A stretch of 57,926 nucleotides of DNA from Oscillospiraceae bacterium. Its GTDB lineage: Bacteria; Bacillota; Clostridia; Oscillospirales; Oscillospiraceae. The position numbers were made by a program, and so were the translations under genes. Below, piece by piece: positions 32,252 through 39,815 of the stretch. The stretch covers positions 1 to 57,926 of the forward strand of contig JAHHRZ010000014.1 in NCBI GenBank assembly GCA_020025515.1. The letters are read 5' to 3'. The number at the start of each line of letters is the position of its first letter. The first letter of the stretch is position 1. A model generated the notes under the pieces. It searched no databases and had not been told where the DNA came from. It worked only from the letters and a program-made list of their open reading frames with translations.

Positions 32252-32911
32252 ATGAGTCGCTATGATCATGTAATCCAGGCATGGGATGAAATTTTTCAAA
32301 AGGATGAATTGGCAGTACCAGCGAAAAAAGAAAGCGGAAATCCTGCATTCGATGCAGGCCTGAAATGGCTTACAGAGGGGACAAATTCGGTTTTAGATTT
32401 TGCTTGCGGCAATGGAGTCATATTGCTTTGGTGCTATCTATACGGAACAAAAAAGCATATCGGGATTGATTTGTCAAAGGAAGCAATCAAAAGTGCGGAG
32501 CTTCGCAGTCAGCGTATGAATGGCGGGGAATTTCAGTTTGTATGCGGAAGTATTGAGCAAATGCAGAAACTTGCTCCCGATTCTATGGATGCAGTTGTGC
32601 TTTCTAATATTCTGGATAATTTGTATCCGGAGGATGCCCTTTGTCTGCTGGAAGAAGTGAATCGGGTGCTGATCCCGGGCGGAAAAATGCTGGTAAAACT
32701 AAATCCATACATCACAGCCCAGCAAATCAAAGAATGGAACATCAAGGTGATTGAGGGAAATCTTCTGGATGACGGCTTGATCCTCTGGAACAATACAGAA
32801 GAACAGTGGCGTGAGATTCTGAGTACTTATTTTAAGGTAATAAACTACGATGAAATATACTATGAAGAATACAAACAGACGAACCAAATGTATCGATTGA
32901 TAAAGAGATAA
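32252..32911 (+). CDS. Class I SAM-dependent methyltransferase
   Basis: This 219-residue protein has the SAM motif VLDFACGNGVILLW (about 47-60), the second acidic motif IGIDLSKEAI, and a strand-4 region DAVVLSNILDNL typical of small-molecule (ubiE/COQ5-like) methyltransferases. The substrate is unknown. The region is visibly richer in A and T than its neighbours, suggesting recent acquisition. Shine-Dalgarno GATAGGAGAATCAA precedes the ATG. It is convergent with the eut operon and shares a bidirectional terminator with it. Confidence 0.82.
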   Translation: MSRYDHVIQAWDEIFQKDELAVPAKKESGNPAFDAGLKWLTEGTNSVLDFACGNGVILLWCYLYGTKKHIGIDLSKEAIKSAELRSQRMNGGEFQFVCGSIEQMQKLAPDSMDAVVLSNILDNLYPEDALCLLEEVNRVLIPGGKMLVKLNPYITAQQIKEWNIKVIEGNLLDDGLILWNNTEEQWREILSTYFKVINYDEIYYEEYKQTNQMYRLIKR

Positions 32912-32926
32912 AGAAGAATATAGAAT

Positions 32927-32970
32927 GCCGCCGCTTTGGACAGTCCACAAGCGGCGGCGTTCTGTTTTGA
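32927..32970. terminator. Bidirectional terminator between the methyltransferase and eutQ
   Basis: GCCGCCGCTT (32927-32936) pairs with AAGCGGCGGC (32949-32958), and the intervening TGGAC/GTCCA also pairs. On the plus strand GTTCTGTTTTG follows; on the minus strand ATTCTATATTCTTCTTT follows. It therefore serves both converging transcripts. Confidence 0.8.
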
Positions 32971-32983
32971 GGGTATTTGCTTT

Positions 32984-33400
32984 CTATTTGCTCTGCCAGT
33001 CGGCAGGATAAGTGACATAGAGGAAACGGGCCTTTTCCGGGGCGGAAAACGCAATGTGACTACCTTTGGGAATGAAAATGACCTCACCGGGTCCGGCAGT
33101 TACGGAACCACTGGGAGACTGAATGGTAAGGGTGCCTTCTATCACATAATCGATTTCATCATAGGAGAGTGTCCACGGAAAGGTGGTGTGCTCCATGACC
33201 ATAAGGCCCGCACCCAGACGGGGACTTTGTTCCAGAGAAAAGAGATCCCGGGTCCAGACTTTGTGGCTGGGGTCCCCTGTATCCAGTCGATCTTCGGGCC
33301 GAACCTCCAGGGAAGAGAGGGGAGAGAACAGAACCTTAGGCCCGGAAAGCTCCTCTTTTATGAGGGTTCGCAGAATATCTTCAAGCTCTTTCTTTGTCAT
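32984..33400 (-). CDS. eutQ: Ethanolamine utilisation protein EutQ (cupin)
   Basis: This 138-residue protein is the last gene of the eut operon. EutQ is a cupin-fold protein reported to have acetate kinase activity in Salmonella. The cupin core reads DYVIEGTLTIQ...GEVIFIPKGSHIAFSA. It is shorter than the 229-residue enterobacterial form, consisting of the cupin preceded by an N-terminal helix MTKKELEDILRTLIKEEL that resembles a microcompartment targeting peptide. The ATG at 33400 follows AGGAGGTGTGCATC; the gene overlaps eutH by 20 bp. Confidence 0.9.
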   Translation of the reverse strand: MTKKELEDILRTLIKEELSGPKVLFSPLSSLEVRPEDRLDTGDPSHKVWTRDLFSLEQSPRLGAGLMVMEHTTFPWTLSYDEIDYVIEGTLTIQSPSGSVTAGPGEVIFIPKGSHIAFSAPEKARFLYVTYPADWQSK

Positions 33401-34475
33401 GATGCACACCTCCTGTGATGGCCATTGCCACCAGAATGGCAGAGATTCCTCCAGCAAGCTTTCCCAGAATCACCGGAATCAGCATCCGGGGCGCAAATCC
33501 GGCGGTGAAGCCCAAATGGTCTCCAAATACAAAGCTTGCCGAGACGGCAAAGGCAATGTTCAGCACCTTGCCCCTTTGATCCATGTCCTTGACTATACCG
33601 AACATGGCGATGGAATTGGCGAGACTGGCAATCAATCCTCCGGCAGCTCGGTCATTCATACCCAAAAGTGCCCCCAGTTTCATCAGAGGGGTTCGGAATA
33701 GTTTGGTAATGGCCCAAACCAGGGGAAACGCCCCGGCCAGCACCAGCGCAATGTCTCCCACAATTTTCAGCCCTTCCTCTACGGGTGCCAGCCCGGGAAT
33801 GAGCACCAGACCCGTAAGAGACTCCACCAATCCGGCAGCCAGCCCAATGGTAATCAGCGCAATGATGAGTTTGCCAAAGACATGAAATCCTTTGATAAGA
33901 CCTGTTTCAAAACGCCACAGGCCCAGGGCGATGAGTAGGGCAATGAGGACAATGGGAATTAAGTTTTTCAGGATCATCAAAACAGGAAATCCGGCCGCCA
34001 CACCACCCACAAAGACACCCACCGGAATGGTGATAATGCCGGCCAGCACCCCTTTGGCAAGATAGGGCCTATCTTGCGGCTCCAGAATTCCCAGTGCCAC
34101 GGGAATGGTAAAGACCAGGGTTGCTCCCAGCATGGCCCCTACCAGCAGGCCGCCCAGATCGGCGGCTTCCGGGGTTTGTGCCAACTCTTGGGCCAAAGAA
34201 GCACCGCCCATGTCGTTGGCCAGAATGGTTCCTGCAAACATGGCGGGGTCTGCTCCCAGAAAGCGGTATACCGGCACCACCACGGGCCGCAGTACATTGG
34301 CCAGTACAGGAGCCAGACAGATCATGCCGATCATGGACAGAGCCAGGGAGCCAAGGGCTAAAATGCCGTTTTCAAATTCTACACCCAAACCAATTCGGTT
34401 TCCGAAAATTCGGTCAATGGCACCTAAAACGGCAAAGATGCACATAATGGCAATGAGGATTTCATGGGGAGACAT
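33381..34475 (-). CDS. eutH: Ethanolamine permease EutH
   Basis: This 364-residue membrane protein has about ten predicted helices. EutH facilitates entry of ethanolamine, mainly at low pH. Recognisable segments are GLGVEFENGILALGSLALSM, GADPAMFAGTILANDMGG and FGDHLGFTAGF, all typical of the family. The ATG at 34475 follows AGGAGGTAACCC and overlaps the eutN end by 14 bp, so the pair is translationally coupled. Confidence 0.94.
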   Translation of the reverse strand: MSPHEILIAIMCIFAVLGAIDRIFGNRIGLGVEFENGILALGSLALSMIGMICLAPVLANVLRPVVVPVYRFLGADPAMFAGTILANDMGGASLAQELAQTPEAADLGGLLVGAMLGATLVFTIPVALGILEPQDRPYLAKGVLAGIITIPVGVFVGGVAAGFPVLMILKNLIPIVLIALLIALGLWRFETGLIKGFHVFGKLIIALITIGLAAGLVESLTGLVLIPGLAPVEEGLKIVGDIALVLAGAFPLVWAITKLFRTPLMKLGALLGMNDRAAGGLIASLANSIAMFGIVKDMDQRGKVLNIAFAVSASFVFGDHLGFTAGFAPRMLIPVILGKLAGGISAILVAMAITGGVHHDKERA

Positions 34476-34710
34476 GGGTTACCTCCTGATCTAAAATGGC
34501 AGCAATGGCTGTGTCTACGGGGGAGTCCTCGCAGTAGATTCTGGCAGTAGAGCCGGAAACCAGGAGCACCCGGTCACCCGGCCCGGCTCCCACAAAATCC
34601 GCGGCGACCCGTTTACCCTGATCGGTGCGAACTACCAAGAGGGTATGACCTGTGAGCTGTCTGGCTTTTCGGGTGGCCCAGACTGCTCCGGTAACGGTAC
34701 CAATTTCCAT
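34462..34710 (-). CDS. eutN: Microcompartment vertex protein EutN/CcmL
   Basis: This 82-residue protein of the pentameric BMC-P family caps the vertices of the polyhedral shell. The sequence starts MEIGTVTGAVWATRKARQLTGHTLLVV and has the central VAADFVGAGPGDRVLLVSGS segment with the conserved GAGxGDxVL turn. It has the standard length. GGGAGGCTAACCC precedes the ATG, three bases after the preceding stop. Confidence 0.95.
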   Translation of the reverse strand: MEIGTVTGAVWATRKARQLTGHTLLVVRTDQGKRVAADFVGAGPGDRVLLVSGSTARIYCEDSPVDTAIAAILDQEVTHVSP

Positions 34711-34713
34711 GGG

Positions 34714-35190
34714 TTAGCCTCCCTTCAGTGATGTGGAATTGGAATCCAGAATGTCTCTGGCCAGAGGTGTGAGTCTGGCCCCTTCCGGCGGGGTGCACCC
34801 CCGGTCTTTCAGCCTCTGGGCTTCTTTTGCACAGATGAGATGAGCCTTTCCGGTTTCCTTGGTAAACTGAATTCCCAGTGCTTTCAGCTCCCGTCTGGCA
34901 CTCATATATCGATTCCGAAGTCCGGGATTTTTGCAGTCCTTCCCCGGAAGCCCCGGAGAATAGAGAAAGACGGGAATTCCTGCATCCAGGGCCTGCAAAA
35001 CATCGTCGTTTCGGAAATACAGAAGTTGTCCCGGTGTCAGACTGCCGATGACAACGGCTTCAAAAGGGGATTGGCTCACATAGCGGTACCCCAGAGATTC
35101 GGGAGGCTCTTTTCCCACCAGAAGGGCAGGAGGCAGCCCCAATTCCTTCAGAATCCGGTCGGTAACGGCTTGGATCAAAACTTCATTCAC
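34714..35190 (-). CDS. Unidentified eut-operon protein with N-terminal targeting-like helix
   Basis: This 158-residue protein was not firmly recognised. It begins with an amphipathic helix MNEVLIQAVTDRILKELGL that looks like a microcompartment encapsulation peptide, followed by a region EAVVIGSLTPGQLLYFRNDDVLQALDAGIPVFLY with Rossmann/flavoprotein-like alternation. Its place between pduL and eutN matches that of a conserved hypothetical protein annotated as 'ethanolamine utilization protein' in Listeria, Enterococcus and Clostridium eut loci (TIGR02536-like), which is my best guess. The gene overlaps the pduL stop by 8 bp. It is probably a lumenal or shell-associated accessory protein. Confidence 0.7.
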   Translation of the reverse strand: MNEVLIQAVTDRILKELGLPPALLVGKEPPESLGYRYVSQSPFEAVVIGSLTPGQLLYFRNDDVLQALDAGIPVFLYSPGLPGKDCKNPGLRNRYMSARRELKALGIQFTKETGKAHLICAKEAQRLKDRGCTPPEGARLTPLARDILDSNSTSLKGG

Positions 35191-35791
35191 GAAGAATCAG
35201 CCCCCAATCCCCCTTATGGTAGGCACAGGCATTGGCTTCATCAAAATCAATGTGAACCCGGGGAGAGAAACTGGGGTGGACGCGCACCACCACATCTTCA
35301 AATATGACAGGTCTGCTGGTGATGGGTTTTACCTTCACCACATCCCCGTCCTTGAGCTTTCGGATCCGGGCACTGTCCGGATCTAAATGGATGTGCCGCT
35401 GGGCAATGATGACACCACACGGAAGTGTCAGCTCTCCTGCAGGCCCCCGTAGGAGGATACCCGGTGTGTTTTCAATCTGCCCGGACAGGCGGATGGGGGG
35501 AGTGAGGCCGAGAAAAACAGCGTCTGTCAGGGAAATTTCCACCTGTCCATCTTTTCGCTCCGGACCTAAAACGGCCACGTTGGAAAAGCCTCCTTTTGGC
35601 CCGATGACGGACACACGCTGCTTGCTCACAAATTGACCGGGCTGTGACAGGGGACGAAGGGGTTCCAGACTGCATCCAAAGAGGAGTTGAGACTGCTCTT
35701 TGGTCAGATGGACATGGCGGCCGGAGGCCTCCACTTCAATAAACATGCGGCTGACAACTTGTAATGCCAGCTGTTCCAGATCGGATGTCAC
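35183..35791 (-). CDS. pduL: Phosphate propanoyl/acetyltransferase PduL
   Basis: This 202-residue zinc enzyme exchanges CoA and phosphate on acetyl-CoA, regenerating CoA in the microcompartment and giving acetyl phosphate. The two metal-binding motifs are EASGRHVHLTKEQ and IIAQRHIHLDPDSA, each in a PduL repeat, with VHIDFDEANAC near the end. It replaces the Pta-type EutD of enterobacteria. The start is GTG at 35791, whose GTGA overlaps the stop of eutT, with GAAGGTGA seven bases before. The first about 20 residues (SDLEQLALQVVSRMF) could act as a targeting helix. Confidence 0.93.
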   Translation of the reverse strand: MTSDLEQLALQVVSRMFIEVEASGRHVHLTKEQSQLLFGCSLEPLRPLSQPGQFVSKQRVSVIGPKGGFSNVAVLGPERKDGQVEISLTDAVFLGLTPPIRLSGQIENTPGILLRGPAGELTLPCGVIIAQRHIHLDPDSARIRKLKDGDVVKVKPITSRPVIFEDVVVRVHPSFSPRVHIDFDEANACAYHKGDWGLILRE

Positions 35792-36507
35792 AGAGTGTTC
35801 ACCTTCTTTTCCCCGGCAGCCAGACGAATTTCCAGAATCCAGAGGAAACTGCTGAGGCGGTTGTAGCCCTGGAGCAGATCGTCTCTGGTGCACCGGCCTT
35901 CCCGGTCACGGAAGGCCTCATAGCATTGCAGCTCTGTCTGCCGGGCGGTGGCTCTTGCCTTGTGAATGAGCAGCAGCGTTTTAGGCTGGGTATGGTCTGG
36001 CATAAAATGGGGTTGATTGTAATATTTTTGTGGCTGTTGGCTGTGAAGCCGCAATTCCTGGGGAGAAAGCCCACCCAAGGAACAGTCCTCCAGAGGTGTG
36101 TCCAGAACATCATGGCGGATGGTTTTTCTGGCAAAGTCCAGAGCTTCCCCAAGAGCCACACAAATGGAAGGAAATCCTGCTTCCCGGGCCTCTTGCTGAG
36201 CCAGAAGGAGATCGGCCTCCAGACTGTCCACCAGGCCCCGAAAGAGAATCCTGGGGTGGTTCTTGGGCACAAGATATTCTGAATTGAGATGGGTCATGGA
36301 TTCCGGCTTGTCCTGCAATGTGGCACCCAGGAGTGTGTGGTAGGATGCAGGCCGGGCTTTTTCTGCGGGAAGGACTTCCACATGATTGGTGCGAAGATAA
36401 TCCCTGGCCCCCGGGGTCAGACGATCCCCGGCAGCAAGATAGAAGACCCGTTTTCCATCCTTGTTTCGCAGATTGGCTTTTACGGCTTCTTCTGTAAACA
36501 GAGCCAT
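35788..36507 (-). CDS. eutT: Ethanolamine cobalamin adenosyltransferase EutT
   Basis: This 239-residue enzyme makes adenosylcobalamin, the cofactor of EutBC. The N-terminal region contains LQDKPESMTHLNSEYLVPK and the conserved HPRILFRGLVDSLEA; the C-terminal half is PduO-like helices ending GYNRLSSFLWILEIRLA. The HX11CCX2C metal motif known from Salmonella EutT is absent: the segment before KPESMTHL has no cysteine. AGAGGAAG lies eight bases before the ATG. The stop overlaps the pduL start. Confidence 0.88.
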   Translation of the reverse strand: MALFTEEAVKANLRNKDGKRVFYLAAGDRLTPGARDYLRTNHVEVLPAEKARPASYHTLLGATLQDKPESMTHLNSEYLVPKNHPRILFRGLVDSLEADLLLAQQEAREAGFPSICVALGEALDFARKTIRHDVLDTPLEDCSLGGLSPQELRLHSQQPQKYYNQPHFMPDHTQPKTLLLIHKARATARQTELQCYEAFRDREGRCTRDDLLQGYNRLSSFLWILEIRLAAGEKKVNTL

Positions 36508-36510
36508 AAC

Positions 36511-36819
36511 TTAGGCTTCCTCTTGAGTGGTGCGGCCCTTGGGTAAAATAGCGGCAACTTCTGCATGGGGGCGGGGAATGACATGGACAGAAACCAATTC
36601 GCCCACCTTCTCTGCTGCGGATGCGCCTGCATCTGTGGCGGCCTTCACAGCTCCCACGTCGCCCCGAACCATGACAGTCACAAGGCCGCCGCCAACCTGC
36701 TCTTTGCCAACCAGAAGGACATTTGCGGCCTTTACCATGGCATCGGCTGCTTCAATGGCACCGACAAGACCCTTTGTTTCCACCATACCCAGTGCATTTG
36801 TATTGTTGAGATCAGTCAT
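36511..36819 (-). CDS. eutM: Microcompartment hexameric shell protein EutM (BMC-H)
   Basis: This 102-residue single-BMC-domain protein forms hexagonal tiles of the shell facets. The signature reads ALGMVETKGLVGAIEAADAMVKAANV, then GGGLVTVMVRGDVGAVKAATDAG, and ends HVIPRPHAEVAAILP. The start at 36819 is preferred because AAGGAG is eight bases upstream; an ATG two codons earlier would be only two bases from the Shine-Dalgarno. It is the only BMC-H gene in the locus. It lies between eutE and eutT. Confidence 0.95.
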   Translation of the reverse strand: MTDLNNTNALGMVETKGLVGAIEAADAMVKAANVLLVGKEQVGGGLVTVMVRGDVGAVKAATDAGASAAEKVGELVSVHVIPRPHAEVAAILPKGRTTQEEA

Positions 36820-36831
36820 TTTCATTTCTCC

Positions 36832-38250
36832 TTACAAAAATTTTTTCATGATTTCTGCCGCCAGAGCAGAAATGAGATCTTCATTCGGAAGAGGCTGGGA
36901 GCTATGGGGCTCGGTGCCCCAGGCCACCCTTCTCACATTGATCAAATCCATAGGCCCAATGTTATTGGAAGAGGAGCTTCCCCCTACAGCACCGCAGCCC
37001 AGTGTCATGGCGGGGAACAGATTGGTGGTGGCACCAATACCGCCCAGTGCACCGGGGGTATTGACCAGGAATCGGGAAACGGGAATCTCCAAAGCAAAAC
37101 GGCGCACCACCGCCTCATCCTGGGCGTGCATCATGAAGCTGTGCCCTGCACCTTCCAGATACAAAAGCTCCTGGGCTCTGCGAAGGATTTGCGCTTCGTT
37201 CTCTTCCACATAGTAGGCAAGGACGGGACAGAGTTTTTCCCAGGAATAGGGAGCAGAATCTCCCACCTGGGTCTGCTGTGCCAGAAGCACCCGGGTGCCG
37301 GAAGGAATGGAAATACCTGCCTGCCGGGCAATATCGGCCGCTGTTTTCCCCACAATTTTGGGATTCAGCCGACCATCCGGACGAAAAAGGAGCTGCCCAA
37401 CCTTCTGAGCTTCCTGATCGTTCATCAAATAGCCGCCCTGCTTGCTAAGCTCCTGCCGTACCCGCTGATCCAGATTCCGCTCCACCAGAATACTTTGTTC
37501 GGAGGCGCAGATGATGCCGTTGTCAAAGGTCTTGGAGGAAAGGATCTGTTCCACGGCCCTGGACACATCGGCAGAGCCGTGAATATAGGCAGGCCCGTTG
37601 CCTGCACCCACACCAATGGCGGGCTTTCCGGAGGAGTAGGCCGCCTTGACCATACCGGGGCCGCCGGTGGCGAGAATCAGCCGCACCTGAGGACAGGTCA
37701 TCAGTTCTCTGGTGCCCTCCATGGTAGACAGTTTCATACAGGATACGGCACCGCTGGGACAGCCGGCCTCCCGGGCCGCTTGCGCCACCACCTCCACGGC
37801 TTCCACAGTGCATTTGGCTGCGGCAGGGTGGGGGGTGAATACAATGGCACATCCGGCTTTCAGAGCAATCATTGCGTTATGGCAGACAGTGGAAGTGGGA
37901 TTGGTGGATGGAACAATGGCGGCAATCACGCCCACGGGAACGCCGATTTCCCAGAGTTTCTTTTCCGGGTCCTCTTCCAGAAGACCCACGGTTTTCATCG
38001 ATGCGATTGCTTCATAGACCTTTTCGGAAGCAAAGCGGTTTTTGGTTTCTTTGTCTTTGGCATTGCCGAACCCGGTTTCCTCCTGGGCCATTTTGCCCAA
38101 TCTGGCGGCATTGGCGGAAAAGGCCTGGCAAATGGCCTTCGTAATTTGATCCAGCTGAGCCTGAGAGAAGGTGCGCAGCTTCTGCTGTGCCTGCTGTGCA
38201 AGCTGTGCCAGCTCTCTGGCCTCCTGGCGGGAGGCAAGATCCTGATCCAT
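36832..38250 (-). CDS. eutE: CoA-acylating acetaldehyde dehydrogenase EutE
   Basis: This 472-residue enzyme converts acetaldehyde, CoA and NAD+ to acetyl-CoA inside the microcompartment. The catalytic cysteine is in NGIICASEQS, and the nucleotide-binding segment is ATGGPGMVKAAYSSGKPAIGVGAGN. Compared with enterobacterial EutE, the N-terminal targeting helix is missing: the protein begins at the region equal to the first catalytic-domain helix. Instead it ends, after a linker, in an amphipathic segment NEDLISALAAEIMKKFL that resembles a targeting peptide. AAGGAGAATCACC precedes the ATG. Confidence 0.95.
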   Translation of the reverse strand: MDQDLASRQEARELAQLAQQAQQKLRTFSQAQLDQITKAICQAFSANAARLGKMAQEETGFGNAKDKETKNRFASEKVYEAIASMKTVGLLEEDPEKKLWEIGVPVGVIAAIVPSTNPTSTVCHNAMIALKAGCAIVFTPHPAAAKCTVEAVEVVAQAAREAGCPSGAVSCMKLSTMEGTRELMTCPQVRLILATGGPGMVKAAYSSGKPAIGVGAGNGPAYIHGSADVSRAVEQILSSKTFDNGIICASEQSILVERNLDQRVRQELSKQGGYLMNDQEAQKVGQLLFRPDGRLNPKIVGKTAADIARQAGISIPSGTRVLLAQQTQVGDSAPYSWEKLCPVLAYYVEENEAQILRRAQELLYLEGAGHSFMMHAQDEAVVRRFALEIPVSRFLVNTPGALGGIGATTNLFPAMTLGCGAVGGSSSSNNIGPMDLINVRRVAWGTEPHSSQPLPNEDLISALAAEIMKKFL

Positions 38251-38262
38251 GGTGATTCTCCT

Positions 38263-38904
38263 TTATATCAGATGTGAATGGGAAGCAGCGGTAATTTCCT
38301 CTACCTTCAGTCGGAATGCTTCACAGGCAGCAACACAGGCAGACTGGGTCCCGGTGAGAAGTCCGCCGCCGAAGTTGGTCTCTGTGGGCGGTGCATAGAG
38401 CTTGGCAAGGGTCACATCAGAGGCCTTGAGTGCCGCATCCAGTGCAGAAATGGCAGGTAAGGGCGGGGCAATGAGATAGGCCAGGGGGCTGCCCTCCGGC
38501 ACCTGCGCCTCCTTTGCCAGAAAGGACCCGGTGCGGCTGACGGTATAGGCCAGACAGTGGCTTTCTTTCCCAAAACCAACCTGACCGGAAGAAAGTAAAT
38601 CCAGAGCCGCATCCATGCCGCTTCGAACTTCCGACGGCGTTGAGCCGGAAAGGATTCCCAGAACTTCGCCGGAAATGGGACTGGAAGGGTAGGAAGAACC
38701 GGCGTAAAGGCTTCTTGCGTAAGTGACTTTCACGGTAGAGGCTTTGGTGGCGGCATCCAGGGCAATATAGGTGGCGTCGTCACAGTCCGTTGCAATAAGG
38801 CCCAGGCAGCGCCAGGAATCGGGAACGCCCAGCGCTTCGCAGAGCTTGGGGTCTGCGTTGGGCAGAAACTGGGCAGACAACACCTGCACAGGAATCAGAT
38901 TCAT
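38263..38904 (-). CDS. eutL: Microcompartment trimeric shell protein EutL (BMC-T)
   Basis: This 213-residue tandem-BMC protein forms trimers with a gated central pore, thought to admit larger substrates and cofactors. It shows the EutL pattern: LGLIATDCDDATYIALDAATKASTV, YAGSSYPSSPISGEVLGILSG, and the second domain ending NFGGGLLTGTQSACVAACEAF. The start ATG shares one A with the eutC stop (TAATG), an obvious coupling. It is the only BMC-T in the locus. Confidence 0.95.
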   Translation of the reverse strand: MNLIPVQVLSAQFLPNADPKLCEALGVPDSWRCLGLIATDCDDATYIALDAATKASTVKVTYARSLYAGSSYPSSPISGEVLGILSGSTPSEVRSGMDAALDLLSSGQVGFGKESHCLAYTVSRTGSFLAKEAQVPEGSPLAYLIAPPLPAISALDAALKASDVTLAKLYAPPTETNFGGGLLTGTQSACVAACEAFRLKVEEITAASHSHLI

Positions 38905-39797
38905 TATACCGCCCCCCGCAAAAGATCTACGCCGGAGGCCTGTTTGCGCAGGATGGTTCCGATCAGTTCCGCAATGTGGGCTCCGGCCTCCACACTGGGA
39001 GTGCCCTGCCGATGGATGTTCGATACCACGGTGCGTTTGGATTCCGGGATACCTGTATGGGGATGATAGGTGAGATAGGCTGACATAGACTCTGCGGAGA
39101 CTAGACCGGGCCGCTCGCCCACCAGAATGCAGACCAGCTCACAACCGATGAGATCTCCCACAAAGTCGCCGGAACCCACTCTTGCGTTTTCCACATACAA
39201 AATGGGGCCGGTCTCAATGCCCTGGGCCTGTAAGCCCTGCCGAATGGCCTTGGCGCAGTCCATGGCGTTGGCTAAAATGGCGGCACAGGAAAGGCCGTCT
39301 CCAATGATGAGCTGCACTTTTCCTGCCTTGGGAAGGCTCTTTTGAATGATTTCGCTGTTTTCTTTGTCAAACTTTCTGCCCAGATCCGGTCGGGTGAGGT
39401 ATTGTTCCCGGCTTTCACAGCAGGTTTTTACCGGGATCAGCCCGTTTTCTTTGGCAAACTCCGGGCCGATCTCTGCAAAGACGCTGTCCTGAGCAGCGGC
39501 GTGATCCAGACGAAAGCGAAGAAAGGTCTCTGTTTTGTATCTGGGGCCTGCCCGTCCCACACCCAGACGGGCCGGAGTTTTGGCTTTCAACCGAAGAAAA
39601 CCGGGGCCGTCTGCCGGATCACGGACCAGATACAGTTTGCGAAGGTCCACCTTAGACAGGTCCTCCGGGTCATCCTCGGTGCTCTCCGGGGCTGTAGCGG
39701 TGGGATGGTATTCACTTGCTTTCACTGCCGGCTCTTCCAGAGGTGCCATCTCTCTGAGCATCTGGGCCACCAGCGTTTTGAGCTCCTCCTGATTCAT
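38904..39797 (-). CDS. eutC: Ethanolamine ammonia-lyase small subunit EutC
   Basis: This 297-residue partner of EutB forms the adenosylcobalamin enzyme that splits ethanolamine to acetaldehyde and ammonia. Cobalamin-binding and family segments include TPARLGVGRAGPRYKTETFLRFRLDHAAAQDSVF, VIGDGLSCAAI-like IIGDGLSCAAILAN, and LVGERPGLVSAESMSAYLTY. The N-terminal helix MNQEELKTLVAQMLREM followed by a proline- and acid-rich linker is a typical encapsulation peptide, as in Salmonella EutC. CAAGGAGGAACAAC precedes the ATG. Confidence 0.96.
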   Translation of the reverse strand: MNQEELKTLVAQMLREMAPLEEPAVKASEYHPTATAPESTEDDPEDLSKVDLRKLYLVRDPADGPGFLRLKAKTPARLGVGRAGPRYKTETFLRFRLDHAAAQDSVFAEIGPEFAKENGLIPVKTCCESREQYLTRPDLGRKFDKENSEIIQKSLPKAGKVQLIIGDGLSCAAILANAMDCAKAIRQGLQAQGIETGPILYVENARVGSGDFVGDLIGCELVCILVGERPGLVSAESMSAYLTYHPHTGIPESKRTVVSNIHRQGTPSVEAGAHIAELIGTILRKQASGVDLLRGAV

Positions 39798-39815
39798 GTT
39801 GTTCCTCCTTGCTGA

